Shown one piece after another: positions 43,345 through 53,488 of a stretch of DNA of 64,000 nucleotides. This DNA comes from Arsenophonus sp052401645 (GTDB lineage: Bacteria > Pseudomonadota > Gammaproteobacteria > Enterobacterales > Enterobacteriaceae): positions 806,001 through 870,000 of the forward strand of contig CP198939.1 of NCBI GenBank assembly GCA_052401645.1, read 5' to 3'. The notes beneath the pieces are model-generated. The model saw only the letters and a program-made list of their open reading frames with translations, was not told where the DNA came from and searched no databases. The first letter of the stretch is position 1. Every line of letters starts with the position of its first letter. Position numbers and translations under genes: made by a program.

Positions 43345-44096
43345 AAGATATAATTATTTTATTAAAAAAAATTATATCTTATAATGAAAATATAAATAAT
43401 TTAAATTAATTATTTATTCTACAAAGTTCATAACGGAGTTATTAATAATTATTTATATATTTTGCATATAAAAGGAATGTTATAAATTTATTTTTTAAAT
43501 TAATATAAGTTTATTTTTTACTATATTCTTAATTATATGTTTATAATCGTTATATTATCTCTAATGTGATTGATTAAATCATTTTAATATTAATTATTAT
43601 TTTAAAATAATAATTAATATTAAAATATCATATAAATAATATCAAAATTATATCCTTAACTAAATTAATTTAAATTTAAATAATATTTAACAAATGTTTC
43701 TGATATTATATAATTTATAATTAACTTTTTAAGTCTGGATGATGATCACGATATTCTGATCACTAAGCTAAATATTAGATAATAAACTTATTTATTAATG
43801 TTAACTTTAAAAAAAATATAAAGTTGCTTTTTGTATATAAAATATTAATTCGTTTTATTGTTTTAATAAATGTTAGTATTATAGTATTATTTTATAATTT
43901 GAAAAATTTTTATAGAATAAGTTTTAGAGTAAATAACTATTTTGATAAGTATATTTTTATTTAAAAGTAATTGGAAAATAAAATCCTTTTTTTGTTATCG
44001 TTATTATTAGTTAATTTATATTGATGATATCACTAGTTCTGATACTAATAATAAATTAATTTATATTTATTAAATGTATATAAAGATGATTAATTT
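43345..44096 (+). pseudogene. relA: Decayed 3' half of relA (TGS to ACT regions)
   Basis: Downstream of the relA stop, frame-shifted and stop-containing translation still follows RelA in order. DIIILLKKIISYNEN (from 43347) resembles DRIAWLRKLIAWQEE. FIYFAYKRNVIN (ending about 43487) resembles VYVFTPKGDVVD of the TGS domain. SLDDDHDILITKLNIR near 43733-43780 resembles NDVDELLAAIGGGDIR. SDTNNKLIYIY, then a stop, then MYIKMINL (44038-44096) resembles SDTKQQLATIDMNIEIYNL of the ACT domain. Spacing implies small net deletions. It contains a 46-bp perfect palindrome at 43581-43626. Alignments are by eye. Confidence 0.7.
43581..43626. repeat. Perfect 46-bp palindrome inside the relA relic
   Basis: Twenty-three bases (43581-43603) are followed directly by their exact reverse complement (43604-43626). 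It is the longest perfect palindrome I found in the window. It lies inside DNA that formerly encoded the RelA C-terminal half, so it must have formed after that half became nonfunctional. Confidence 0.92.
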
Positions 44097-45508
44097 ATAA
44101 TTATATTAAATATTTATAATAAGTATTATAGTATATTTTATTACAACATACTAAGTAATGTGATTATTTATTACGTATTTAAGTTATTATTAAAGATTTC
44201 ACAAGATCATTAAAGATATAACTATCTTTTTTTTTAAAAAAATAGTAAATATTATTAGTTTAGTATTAATACTAAATAAAATAATTAAGGAATATTAGTA
44301 TAAATATTAATATTTATAATTTTATCTATTTTAGAATATATTCTTTCTAAGAAAATAATTTTCTTATGTATTTGAAATTAACTAATTTATTAGTTTAATT
44401 AAAATATAATTAAAGTAATCATATTTTAGATAATAATAAGTTAACTTATTAATGATATTTATTAATTTTAGATAAAAAGAATTAGTGTGTAAATTAATCA
44501 TATTATAAATAACAAATAGTTATTTTATAATATGATTTAATGTTATTTAATAAAAATTATAATTATGTATTATAATATAAAATATAATATTTATTATTGT
44601 AATTTATTTTATATATTACAAAAAACTTATAATTTTCTTGATTGATGTTATTAAATAACAGAATTTGTTGCTTTAAAAGCATGATTTGATATTTTATGAT
44701 TTTATATATATTTATCTCTATTTTTGAAAAAATAGAAATTATTGATTTTAATAAAATTAATTTAATTTTTAAACGAATGATTAATAAACATATTACTTAT
44801 AATATTTATAAGTAAATATTATAAGTAATTGCGAAGATATTTAAAAAATAATTTAAAAAAAATAATAGTAAAAGAATCCATTTTTGATTCTAAATAATAT
44901 TAGATGCTACTAGCAAAATGTTGTTTATAAAAGAAAAAACAATAAATAAATTCAACTCTTTATTTTATAAAGTAACTTATCTAAAACTTAATCACTTAAG
45001 ATTTTTCTTAAATAAATTAAAAAAGTTTTAATAAGTAATAAATAACAATAAATTAATGATTAATAATAATTTATTAAAGAAGAAATTAGCAATTTATTTT
45101 TTATAGTTAATTTCATTAATTATATTAGTTTATATAGTTATAAATCATCATTTTAAAAAATGTAATAAACTTTCTATTTTTGTCCATTATAAAAACTAAT
45201 TTTTGAAAAAAATATTTTTATTAGAAAAGAATCATCTACATGAAATAGAAAATATTTGTAATAAATTAAGAAAAATCAGATTACTGTTTTAGTTGAATAA
45301 ATTAAATATTAGTTAAATGTAATATCTTTTATTAATTATTTATTGAATACAATTAATAAAGATAGTTTTTGATATTTAAAATTATTGATGAAATTAACTT
45401 AATTAGTTTATAACATTTATAGTAGATTTAGAGTTAATAGGAATATACTATTTTTCTATCCAATCTAATATTTATCATCCTTTTTACATCTAAATTTTCA
45501 GGTTTAGC
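44097..45508. other. Noncoding stretch between the relA relic and pyrG
   Basis: About 1.4 kb. In E. coli mazE, mazF and mazG lie here; none is recognisable. It contains a 17-bp perfect inverted repeat at 44792-44829 and an imperfect one at about 44495-44535 with a one-base bulge. Confidence 0.6.
44792..44829. repeat. Perfect 17-bp inverted repeat, TAAG loop
   Basis: Arms 44792-44808 and 44813-44829 are exact reverse complements; the arm begins ATTACTTATAATA. It is about 680 bp upstream of pyrG. Confidence 0.85.
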
Positions 45509-47155
45509 ATGAAAACGAATTATATTTTTGTAACTGGTGGGGTAGTTTCTTCTCTTGGTAAAGGTATCGCTGCCGCTTCTTTGGCTGCTATACTTGAAGC
45601 TCGTAAACTGAATGTTAGTATTATGAAATTGGATCCTTATATTAATCTTGATCCAGGTACTATGAGTCCAATCCAACATGGTGAAGTTTTTGTTACTGAA
45701 GATGGCGCGGAAACAGATCTTGATTTAGGGCACTACGAACGTTTTATTCGCACTAGAATGACACGTCGTAATAATTTCACAACTGGTCGCGTATATTATG
45801 AAGTGTTGCGTAAGGAGCGACATGGTGATTATCTAGGAGAAACGATTCAGGTTATTCCTCATATTACTGATGAAATTAAAAATAGAATTATTTCTGGTGG
45901 AAAAGGTCACGATATCATTTTAGTTGAAGTTGGAGGTACAGTTGGTGATATTGAATCTCTTCCTTTTTTAGAAGCTATTCGTCAGTTGGCAGTTGATGTT
46001 GGACGTAAAAAAACCCTTTTTCTTCACCTTACTTTAGTACCTTATTTACCAGCTACTGGTGAAGTCAAAACAAAACCAACACAGCATTCCGTAAAAGAAC
46101 TTCTTTCTATTGGTATTCAGCCTGATGTATTAATATGTCGTTCAGATCGAGTTATTCCACTTAATGAAAGACTAAAAATTGCTCTTTTCTGTAATCTTTC
46201 AGAAAAAGCAGTTATTTCTTTAGAAGATGTTGATTCAATTTATAAAATTCTATCTTTATTAAAGTCCCAAAAGTTAGATGATTATATTTGTAAAAAATTT
46301 AAACTTATATGTCCGACAGCTGATTTGTCTGAATGGGAACAAGTTATTGATGCACAAGATAACCCTGTAGGGAAAGTAACTATTGGTATGGTAGGTAAAT
46401 ATATAGATTTACCTGATGCTTATAAATCAGTTATTGAAGCATTAAAACATGGTGGTTTAAAAAATCGTTTAACAGTAAATATCAAACTAATTGATTCTGA
46501 AAATATTGAAACTCATGGTACTAATTTATTAAAAGGACTTGATGCTATTTTAGTTCCTGGTGGCTTTGGTGAACGAGGTATTGAAGGGAAAATTATAGCA
46601 ACACGTTATGCACGTGAAAATAATATTCCATATTTTGGAATTTGTTTAGGAATGCAAGTTGCTATAATTGAATATGCTAGGCATGTTGCTTGCATGGAAG
46701 GAGCAAATTCAACAGAGTTTGCACCACATTGTCCATATCCTGTTGTTGCTTTAATGACAGAATTATCAAATGATGATAATAATATTAAAGTTCGTGATAA
46801 AAAAAACAATTTTAGTGGTAAAATGCGAGTAGGCAATCAATTATGCCATTTGGTAAAAGGTAGTAAAGTTAGTGAATTATATAATAGTAATACAATTATA
46901 GAACGGCATCGACATCGATATGAAGTAAATAATATATTTCTAGCTCGCATTGAAAAAGTTGGTTTATTTATTACAGGACGTTCAGTAGATAATAAACTTG
47001 TTGAAGTTATTGAGAATCCTAATCATCCTTGGTTTATAGCTTGTCAGTTTCATCCTGAATTTACTTCAACACCAAGAGATGGTCATCCGTTATTTTCTGG
47101 TTTTATAAAAGCAGCAAAAGAATATCAGCACAATGCCTTGTTTGGTAAGAGATAA
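45509..47155 (+). CDS. pyrG: CTP synthase PyrG
   Basis: PyrG aminates UTP to CTP using glutamine and ATP, the last step of pyrimidine nucleotide synthesis. The 548-residue product (E. coli 545) starts with the synthetase domain (YIFVTGGVVSSLGKGI, LDPYINLDPGTMSP, GHYERF). It continues with QPDVLICRSDR and VTIGMVGKYIDLPDAYKSV. The glutamine amidotransferase domain has the nucleophile in GICLGMQVAI and the His-Glu pair in CQFHPEFTSTP. It heads the pyrG-eno pair, the conserved order. All catalytic motifs are present. Confidence 0.98.
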   Translation: MKTNYIFVTGGVVSSLGKGIAAASLAAILEARKLNVSIMKLDPYINLDPGTMSPIQHGEVFVTEDGAETDLDLGHYERFIRTRMTRRNNFTTGRVYYEVLRKERHGDYLGETIQVIPHITDEIKNRIISGGKGHDIILVEVGGTVGDIESLPFLEAIRQLAVDVGRKKTLFLHLTLVPYLPATGEVKTKPTQHSVKELLSIGIQPDVLICRSDRVIPLNERLKIALFCNLSEKAVISLEDVDSIYKILSLLKSQKLDDYICKKFKLICPTADLSEWEQVIDAQDNPVGKVTIGMVGKYIDLPDAYKSVIEALKHGGLKNRLTVNIKLIDSENIETHGTNLLKGLDAILVPGGFGERGIEGKIIATRYARENNIPYFGICLGMQVAIIEYARHVACMEGANSTEFAPHCPYPVVALMTELSNDDNNIKVRDKKNNFSGKMRVGNQLCHLVKGSKVSELYNSNTIIERHRHRYEVNNIFLARIEKVGLFITGRSVDNKLVEVIENPNHPWFIACQFHPEFTSTPRDGHPLFSGFIKAAKEYQHNALFGKR

Positions 47156-47167
47156 TAGGCTAAATAG

Positions 47168-47182
47168 TAGCAAAATTTGCTA
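47168..47182. promoter_or_regulatory. Short hairpin between pyrG and eno
   Basis: TAGCAAA, A, TTTGCTA forms a 7-bp hairpin 12 bp after the pyrG stop and 40 bp before the eno ATG. No T-run follows, so it is more likely an mRNA-processing or stabilising hairpin than a terminator. In E. coli the two genes are partly co-transcribed. Confidence 0.45.
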
Positions 47183-47221
47183 TCATTAGCTAAAAATTTA
47201 ATTTTTATTAAGGAAAATTTA

Positions 47222-48523
47222 ATGTCTAAAATTGTTAGACTCATTGGTCGTGAAATCATCGATTCTCGTGGTAATCCAACTATTGAAGCAGAAGTTCATT
47301 TAGAAGGAGGATTCGTTGGTTTAGCTGCTTCCCCATCTGGATCATCTACTGGTTTACAAGAAGCGTTTGAATTGCGTGATAATGATAAAACTAGATTTTT
47401 AGGTAAAGGTGTTTTAAAAGCAGTTGCAGCAGTGAATGGTCCGATTGCTAATATGTTAATTGGTCAATACGCAAAAGATCAAGCTAATATTGATAAAATA
47501 ATGATCGAATTAGATGGCACAGAAAATAAGTCTAAATTTGGTGCTAATTCTATTTTAGCTGTTTCATTAGCTAACTCAAAAGCAGCTGCAGCAGCGAAAT
47601 GTATTCCTTTATATGAGCATATTGCTGAATTAAATGGAACACCAGGTGAATTTTCTATGCCTTTACCAATGATGAATATTATCAACGGTGGAAAACATGC
47701 CAATAATAGTATTGAAATACAAGAGTTTATGATTCAGCCAGTAAGTGCAAAAAGCTTAAAAGAAGCAGTTCAAATGGGTTCAGAAATTTTTCATTATTTA
47801 TCAAAAGTTTTAAAAGCTAATGGGATGGATACAACAGTTGGAGATGAGGGTGGATATGCGCCAAATTTAAAATCTAATATTGATGTTTTAAATATAATCA
47901 AAAAAGCTATTGAATTAGCAGGTTATAATTTAGGTAAAGATATTACATTAGCAATAGATTGCGCTGCATCAGAATTCTACAATAAGAATACTGGTAATTA
48001 TGATTTAAACAGTGAAGGAAAATCTTTTACCTCAAAAGAGTTTACACATTATTTAGAAGGATTAACAAAACAGTATCCTATTATTTCTATTGAAGATGGT
48101 CTTAATGAGACAGATTTTGAAGGTTTTATCTATCAAACTAAAGTTTTAGGGGATAAAATTCAGTTAGTTGGCGATGATTTATTTGTTACTAATACAAAGA
48201 TTTTACAAAAAGGTATTCAAAAATGTATCGCTAATTCTATTTTAATTAAATTTAATCAAATAGGTACTTTAACTGAAACTTTAGCAGCAATTAAGATGGC
48301 GAAAGATGCTGGCTATACTACAATCATTTCACATCGTTCAGGTGAAACTGAAGATGCCACAATTGCCGATTTAGCAGTAGGAATATCATCGGGACAAATT
48401 AAAACAGGATCAATAAGTCGTTCTGATCGGATAGCTAAATATAACCAACTAATTCGTATTGAAGAAGCATTAGGTAAAAAAGCCAAATTTAATGGGATAA
48501 AAGAAGTTAAAGGCCAAATTTAA
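47222..48523 (+). CDS. eno: Enolase
   Basis: Enolase interconverts 2-phosphoglycerate and phosphoenolpyruvate in glycolysis, and in E. coli is also a degradosome component. From ATG 47222 it has 433 residues (E. coli 432); fifteen upstream codons are open but lack homology. REIIDSRGNPTIEAEVHLEGG, TVGDEGGYAPNL, SIEDGLNE, LVGDDLFVTN (metal ligands), LIKFNQIGT and ISHRSGETEDATIADLAV are all conserved. The mobile active-site loop reads PSGSSTG rather than the usual PSGASTG, a mild change. Confidence 0.97.
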   Translation: MSKIVRLIGREIIDSRGNPTIEAEVHLEGGFVGLAASPSGSSTGLQEAFELRDNDKTRFLGKGVLKAVAAVNGPIANMLIGQYAKDQANIDKIMIELDGTENKSKFGANSILAVSLANSKAAAAAKCIPLYEHIAELNGTPGEFSMPLPMMNIINGGKHANNSIEIQEFMIQPVSAKSLKEAVQMGSEIFHYLSKVLKANGMDTTVGDEGGYAPNLKSNIDVLNIIKKAIELAGYNLGKDITLAIDCAASEFYNKNTGNYDLNSEGKSFTSKEFTHYLEGLTKQYPIISIEDGLNETDFEGFIYQTKVLGDKIQLVGDDLFVTNTKILQKGIQKCIANSILIKFNQIGTLTETLAAIKMAKDAGYTTIISHRSGETEDATIADLAVGISSGQIKTGSISRSDRIAKYNQLIRIEEALGKKAKFNGIKEVKGQI

Positions 48524-49560
48524 AGATTACTTTTATTAATTAATCGTATATGAAGTAAAATTACTTATCAATTATTTATCTTTTTATTATAATTATTTAA
48601 ATCTAATTTATATTTTATTATTTTTTTAAAATAAAAATAATTAATAAAATTAACAGATTTACTTATCTGTAGTTTTGTTATAAAAAAATAACAATAATAA
48701 ATTTTAAAATAGATTATCACATATTTTAGAATTTTTTTTCGATTTATCATACTGTTTAATTCAGTATTATTATTTTCTATAAATAACCATTACTATTTTG
48801 ATAAATATCACTTATAGAATAAATTTTGATATTATAAAATGTTTGTTATCTAATTTTAAATTTATTATATATAAATACATTTGATCTACACAAAAGCTTA
48901 ATTAAAATTTATTAAGTTTAATATCTTTGTAATTAAAGATCGTAATTTTTTATAAAAAAAGATAATCAACAAAATAATATACTATTAATGATAACTTTTG
49001 ATCAAATATTAAATTTAGTAAATTTAATCATTCATATTAATTCTATTATTTTTATATATATTACAATAATAAGTTTTAGATTTTTTATTTATTATAGTGT
49101 TTCTAGATTTAATTTCCAGTTGTATTTAGAAAAGCAATAAACTTTTATTATTGACTATTTTACTATTTTATTTTATACTATTATTATTGATAATAATTAA
49201 ATATCTAATATTTCTTGATACTTGTTTAACTTTTAAATTAAATATATTTATTAACAAATAATTAATATGATAGTAATTTTGATTCTTATATTTTTAAACG
49301 CTTTATTTGATAAAAGTGTATCTCTTATTAAGAAAAAGTTTTTCTTAGTAAAAGAAAAGAAGAATAAGAAAATATTTTATATAAAATTATATTTATATAG
49401 TTTTAAGATTTCAACGATAAAATATTTAAATAAATAAACTTATTAAATATAAATTAAAATAATAAATATAGCTTTTAAAACTAATATGAAAAGTCAATAA
49501 ATAATTTCTTTTATTTCTATAATAATTTATTAAAAATAAAATTAAGATAAAAAAGATACT

Positions 49561-49608
49561 TTAAAATATTAAAATCCATAATTATGGATTTTATGTTTAA
49601 TATTTTAA
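49561..49608. repeat. Imperfect long hairpin with a 22-bp perfect core
   Basis: A perfect core palindrome (49571-49592, half AAAATCCATAA) is flanked by a further 10 complementary base pairs (49561-49570 with 49599-49608), offset by a six-base bulge on the right. It is about 1 kb after eno. Confidence 0.75.
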
Positions 49609-51006
49609 ATGTTTTATTATTATTTTTTAAATGTTTTACTTATACCATTCCATTATTTAATATCATTTAGATATCTATATATGATATTAAAAAAAAAATT
49701 ACTCTTGTACATTCATAAAAATAGTAATAAATGATATTAAATTATAGATATGAGATTTTTTAAAATAGATTTTATTTTTTAAAATTTAAAACTAATCTTA
49801 TTTTTTAATATTTTATATTTTAAAATTAAGATTGTTGATAAGTTAAAATAGAAGATTAGTATTTAATACTTTGTAATGAAAATAACCTAAATATTTTTTA
49901 TTAATGAATAAAACAATCATTTTACAAAATAATTACTACATCATCTATATAATATAACTTAAAAACAAATAAATTAATATCATTTAAGTATTAAATTAGT
50001 TATTTTGATAATCAAGCATTAATTTGCTTATATTTTTAAAATTGATGATATCTAAATTTAATAAAATTTAAACAAGAGTGACTTTAATTGACTACATATA
50101 TTTTAAATTTATATTATTTTTGTTTTATAATTAATCACTATTTTAATAAGTTATAGTTTATATAAAAAGATAACTATTTTATCATTAATTTTTTAATCTT
50201 TTATAGATATATATAATCTGTTTACTTTTATATAATCTAGTTATTTAAACTCATTTATTATTGTGTAATAACATTTATTAATAATTGATAATGAGCTATT
50301 TATTCAATCTTACAACTACTAATAGTTTGATTTTTATAACTATAAAATATATAAGTTTTTTAATGAAAAAAAATAATATCTTATATTTTATAAGAAAATA
50401 TATAATTTAAGTAATTAATCGTTATTAGAAACCAGTCTAATATTATATAAATTAATATATTATTATCTTAATATTGTTTTTAAATTATAATTTAAAACAT
50501 TATTAGCAATTTATAAAAATTAATATAATTAATATATACGATAAAGCAATTTATTCATCAATACTAATATAGATATTAGTATAATTTAATTAGTTATTAA
50601 TAATTAAATTATATGATTTATAATAATTCTTTAATTATATTACTAATAATTAAAATTTTAGCAAATAATCCAATGTTTTTTAATTAACTAAAACGTTAAA
50701 ATATCTTGTAGATAATTAAACATTTTTATTTTCTTTATATCATTCAGTATATAGTCTTAATTATAATTATACTTAGTTAATATAAATTGTTAATTATCAT
50801 AGAATATATTGCTTAACTACTAAAATAAATTTATCACTATATGTTTATAGCATAAAAAAAGTAAGATATTTGTCTTCATTAAAATATTTATTTTTTTCAT
50901 TTTCTATATCCATCAGTAGAAACATATTATGAAATAATTTTCCATAATTTTATTATTATTTTATATATATAAGGTTATATGATAAGATTAAAAACATTTC
51001 ATCAAT

Positions 51007-51052
51007 AAAATAAATCCAATTTTCTCTTAGAATAGAAAATTGGATTTATTTT
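51007..51052. terminator. Bidirectional terminator-like hairpin downstream of gloB
   Basis: A 19-bp perfect stem with an 8-nt loop (arms 51007-51025 and 51034-51052). The outer four pairs are A:T, giving an A-run before and a T-run after on both strands, with three G:C pairs inside (TCCAATTTTC). It lies about 390 bp beyond the gloB stop on the gloB strand. This is typical of a bidirectional intrinsic terminator, though the distance is large. Confidence 0.45.
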
Positions 51053-51445
51053 GGATTCAAAAGATAGTATATAATAGAGTTATCAAGTATATAAAACTAT
51101 ATTTATATATAGTTTTTTCTTAGATTGAATATAAATTTATTTATGATAATAGCATAATAAAAAATATTGATTTTAGTTAATTACTTATGTTATTCAATGA
51201 ATTAAGTATTATTAAAAAAATTAATTCATAAAATAGTAATTTTAATATATTATTTTATATAATATCTAGATCTTATATTTATTTATCTATAATGTTATCA
51301 GATAAGATTAATAAATAAAAAGGAGATAAATAATATCCTATTTATCTTTATTAAGATAACATATTTGTTTTATTCGTTACTTATTAACTTATTAAATAAG
51401 TAGATGAATTATACTTATATCATTAAGTGAATTACAGATATTAAT

Positions 51446-52198
51446 TTAAAATGAATCTTTTAGTTTACGAATTTTAGCAAATACATCACTAGTTAAACAA
51501 GTAATATTAGAAAATCCCAATGCTTTTTGTAATTGATGATCTTCGAATCTTAAAAAAATATTAATTTTTTTTTCATGTTTGAGATTTGAAGGTAACGTAG
51601 ATTCTTTTTTCTTTCGTTTTTTGTTTACTTCTAAAGTATAAGTTTTTATAGCTTCATCATTAGGTAATAAATAACTAGCGAATTTCATGTTAACGGCTGT
51701 ATATTCGTGAGCAGAACAAACTAAAGTTTCATCAGGTAATGATTTAAGAATATTAATTGAGTTATACATTTGCTCTATTGTTCCCTCAAAAATACGACCA
51801 CAACCACCAGAAAATATAGTATCACCACAAAATAGATATGGTTCTTGATAATAAGCAACATGCCCTAATGTATGCCCAGGTACGGCAATAGTTTTCCATG
51901 AAAATCCAGAAAAATTTAATTGATCTCCATTTTTTATGATACATGTTACTCCTTTTTTTCTTGTTTCCATTGGACCGTAGACAGATAATTCAGGATATTT
52001 TTTTTTTAATTCTTTAACTCCATTAACATGATCATCATGATGATGAGTGAGTAAAATAGCAATTGGGTTTATAGTATTTTGTTCTAAAAATTTCTGTACT
52101 GGTTGTGCAATTCCTGGATCAACAACAATACAGTTACCTTTATGAATTAATAACCATATATAATTATCAACTAAAGAAGGAATTCTGATAAGCTCCAT
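51446..52198 (-). CDS. gloB: Hydroxyacylglutathione hydrolase (glyoxalase II)
   Basis: GloB hydrolyses S-lactoylglutathione to lactate and glutathione, the second step of methylglyoxal detoxification, fitting with the retained glycolytic genes. It is a metallo-beta-lactamase fold enzyme with THHHDDH (the THxHxDH motif), the metal His in PGHTLGH, GDTIFSGGCGRIFEG and CAHEYT. I choose ATG 52198 because residues from MELIRIPSLVDNYIW align without gap to E. coli MNLNSIPAFDDNYIW, giving 250 residues (E. coli 251). ATG 52216 is also open; neither has a good ribosome-binding site. It is divergent from yafS across a very short interval. Confidence 0.94.
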   Translation of the reverse strand: MELIRIPSLVDNYIWLLIHKGNCIVVDPGIAQPVQKFLEQNTINPIAILLTHHHDDHVNGVKELKKKYPELSVYGPMETRKKGVTCIIKNGDQLNFSGFSWKTIAVPGHTLGHVAYYQEPYLFCGDTIFSGGCGRIFEGTIEQMYNSINILKSLPDETLVCSAHEYTAVNMKFASYLLPNDEAIKTYTLEVNKKRKKKESTLPSNLKHEKKINIFLRFEDHQLQKALGFSNITCLTSDVFAKIRKLKDSF

Positions 52199-52242
52199 AA
52201 TATAATTATGACTCATAGCTAATTGATTAGAAGGATATTACA

Positions 52243-53007
52243 ATGAAGTCAGCTTGTGTTACTCAACTATATAAAATGCCTAATTCCTGGGAATTTATTC
52301 CATGGGGAAAATATTATTGTATTGCATTAAATCAAAAGTTACAACCATGGTGGCCACAAATATTTGGTTTCCATTTACTTAAAATTGGTAAATTAAGTTT
52401 ACAGATTAATACTCAATCATCTTTTATTTCTCATCAATTTAGCATGAATATAGATGGAAGTGATTTTCAATTATTGGGTTCTTCTAATGAAATGCCTTTT
52501 GATACAAAATCAATTGATGCTTGTCTTTTAATACATCAACTATCTTATAGCGCTAACCCACATTGGTTATTGCGTGAAACTGATAGAATTTTAGTTGATG
52601 ATGGTTGGCTAATTTTATCTAATTTTAATCCATTTAGTTTATTGGGAATAGGGAAATCTATTCCTTTTTTGAATAAATTGCAGCCATATCGTAGTCATAT
52701 GTTTTCGATTTGCCGTCAACTTGATTGGTTGAGTTTATTGAACTATGAAATATTATATCAACAAAGTTTTCAACTTTTACCTTGGATAAGTCCTGATCAT
52801 TTTATTAATAAGAATTTAAAATTCTTAGGTTGTATAAATCTTATTATTGCTCGTAAGAGAAAATTGCCATTAAATCCAATACCAATAAAATTTATGCGAA
52901 CAAGAGTAAAAATAGGTAATATATTAGGTGTTGTTAAATTTTTTTGCACAAACCTCATTAGTTTTGTTCCGTATAGTATAGGCTATCCTCTGCTGTTGGT
53001 GAATTAG
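52243..53007 (+). CDS. yafS: Putative SAM-dependent methyltransferase YafS
   Basis: A class I methyltransferase-like protein of unknown substrate, always found between gloB and rnhA in Enterobacterales. The 254-residue product matches E. coli YafS (240) through PWGKYYCIALNQKLQPWWPQIFGFHLLKIG, LPFD-type MPFDTKSIDACLLIHQL, HWLLRETDRILVDDGWLILSNFNPFS and RQLDWLSLLNYEILY. AAGGATAT precedes the ATG. The C-terminus runs about 15 residues further than in E. coli and overlaps the 3' end of the convergent rnhA by 50 bp. Its retention in such a small genome is unexplained. Confidence 0.92.
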   Translation: MKSACVTQLYKMPNSWEFIPWGKYYCIALNQKLQPWWPQIFGFHLLKIGKLSLQINTQSSFISHQFSMNIDGSDFQLLGSSNEMPFDTKSIDACLLIHQLSYSANPHWLLRETDRILVDDGWLILSNFNPFSLLGIGKSIPFLNKLQPYRSHMFSICRQLDWLSLLNYEILYQQSFQLLPWISPDHFINKNLKFLGCINLIIARKRKLPLNPIPIKFMRTRVKIGNILGVVKFFCTNLISFVPYSIGYPLLLVN

Positions 53008-53428
53008 CAGCGATTCTTGCTAATTGATCGCATCGCTGATTTTCTGTATGTTTAGAATGGCCTTTAACCCAATGCCATTTTACTTTGTGTCGTAATATTA
53101 CTGCATCTAATCGTTGCCATAAGTCAATATTTAAAACAGGTAATTTATCAGCGCGGCGCCATTGACAATTTTTCCAGTTATGTATCCATTGTGTTATCCC
53201 TTGTCGAACATATTGACTATCTGTTGTTAGAATTACTTGACATGGTTGTTTAAGTATTTCAAAACTAATAATAGTTGCCATTAATTCCATGCGATTGTTG
53301 GTTGTACGAAAATAACCTTTGCTTAATGTTTTTTCATGTTTATGATAACGTAGTAAAATACCATACCCGCCTGGTCCTGGATTACCTAAACAAGAACCAT
53401 CGGTAAAAATTTCTACCTTCTTTGTCAT
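52958..53428 (-). CDS. rnhA: Ribonuclease HI
   Basis: RNase HI removes the RNA strand of RNA-DNA hybrids, limiting R-loops and spurious initiation. At 156 residues (E. coli 155) all active-site residues are at E. coli positions: Asp10 in FTDGSCLGNPGPGGYG, Glu48 in NNRMELMA, Asp70 in TTDSQYV, His124 in VKGHS and Asp134 in CDQLAR. The basic handle WIHNWKNCQWRRADKLPV is kept. It is divergent from dnaQ across 60 bp, the E. coli arrangement, and convergent with yafS. Confidence 0.97.
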   Translation of the reverse strand: MTKKVEIFTDGSCLGNPGPGGYGILLRYHKHEKTLSKGYFRTTNNRMELMATIISFEILKQPCQVILTTDSQYVRQGITQWIHNWKNCQWRRADKLPVLNIDLWQRLDAVILRHKVKWHWVKGHSKHTENQRCDQLARIAANSPTAEDSLYYTEQN

Positions 53429-53488
53429 TTATGATAAACTCATTTTATTTGTGGTTTATAACTACTAAGTCTGACACAAAAAGGCGCT

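Larger units (their letters stand above)
48524..51445. other. 2.9-kb noncoding stretch between eno and gloB
   Basis: No supported gene; a 60-codon minus-strand frame at 48568-48750 is low-complexity Lys/Ile/Tyr/Phe and is dismissed. The E. coli neighbourhoods on the two sides differ, so an ancestral rearrangement joint lies here. It contains an imperfect hairpin at 49561-49608 and the terminator-like hairpin at 51007-51052. Confidence 0.6.

Noticed and set aside
48568..48750. 60-codon minus-strand frame after eno
   Set aside because: Composed almost entirely of Lys, Ile, Tyr, Asn and Phe; no start signal and no homology.
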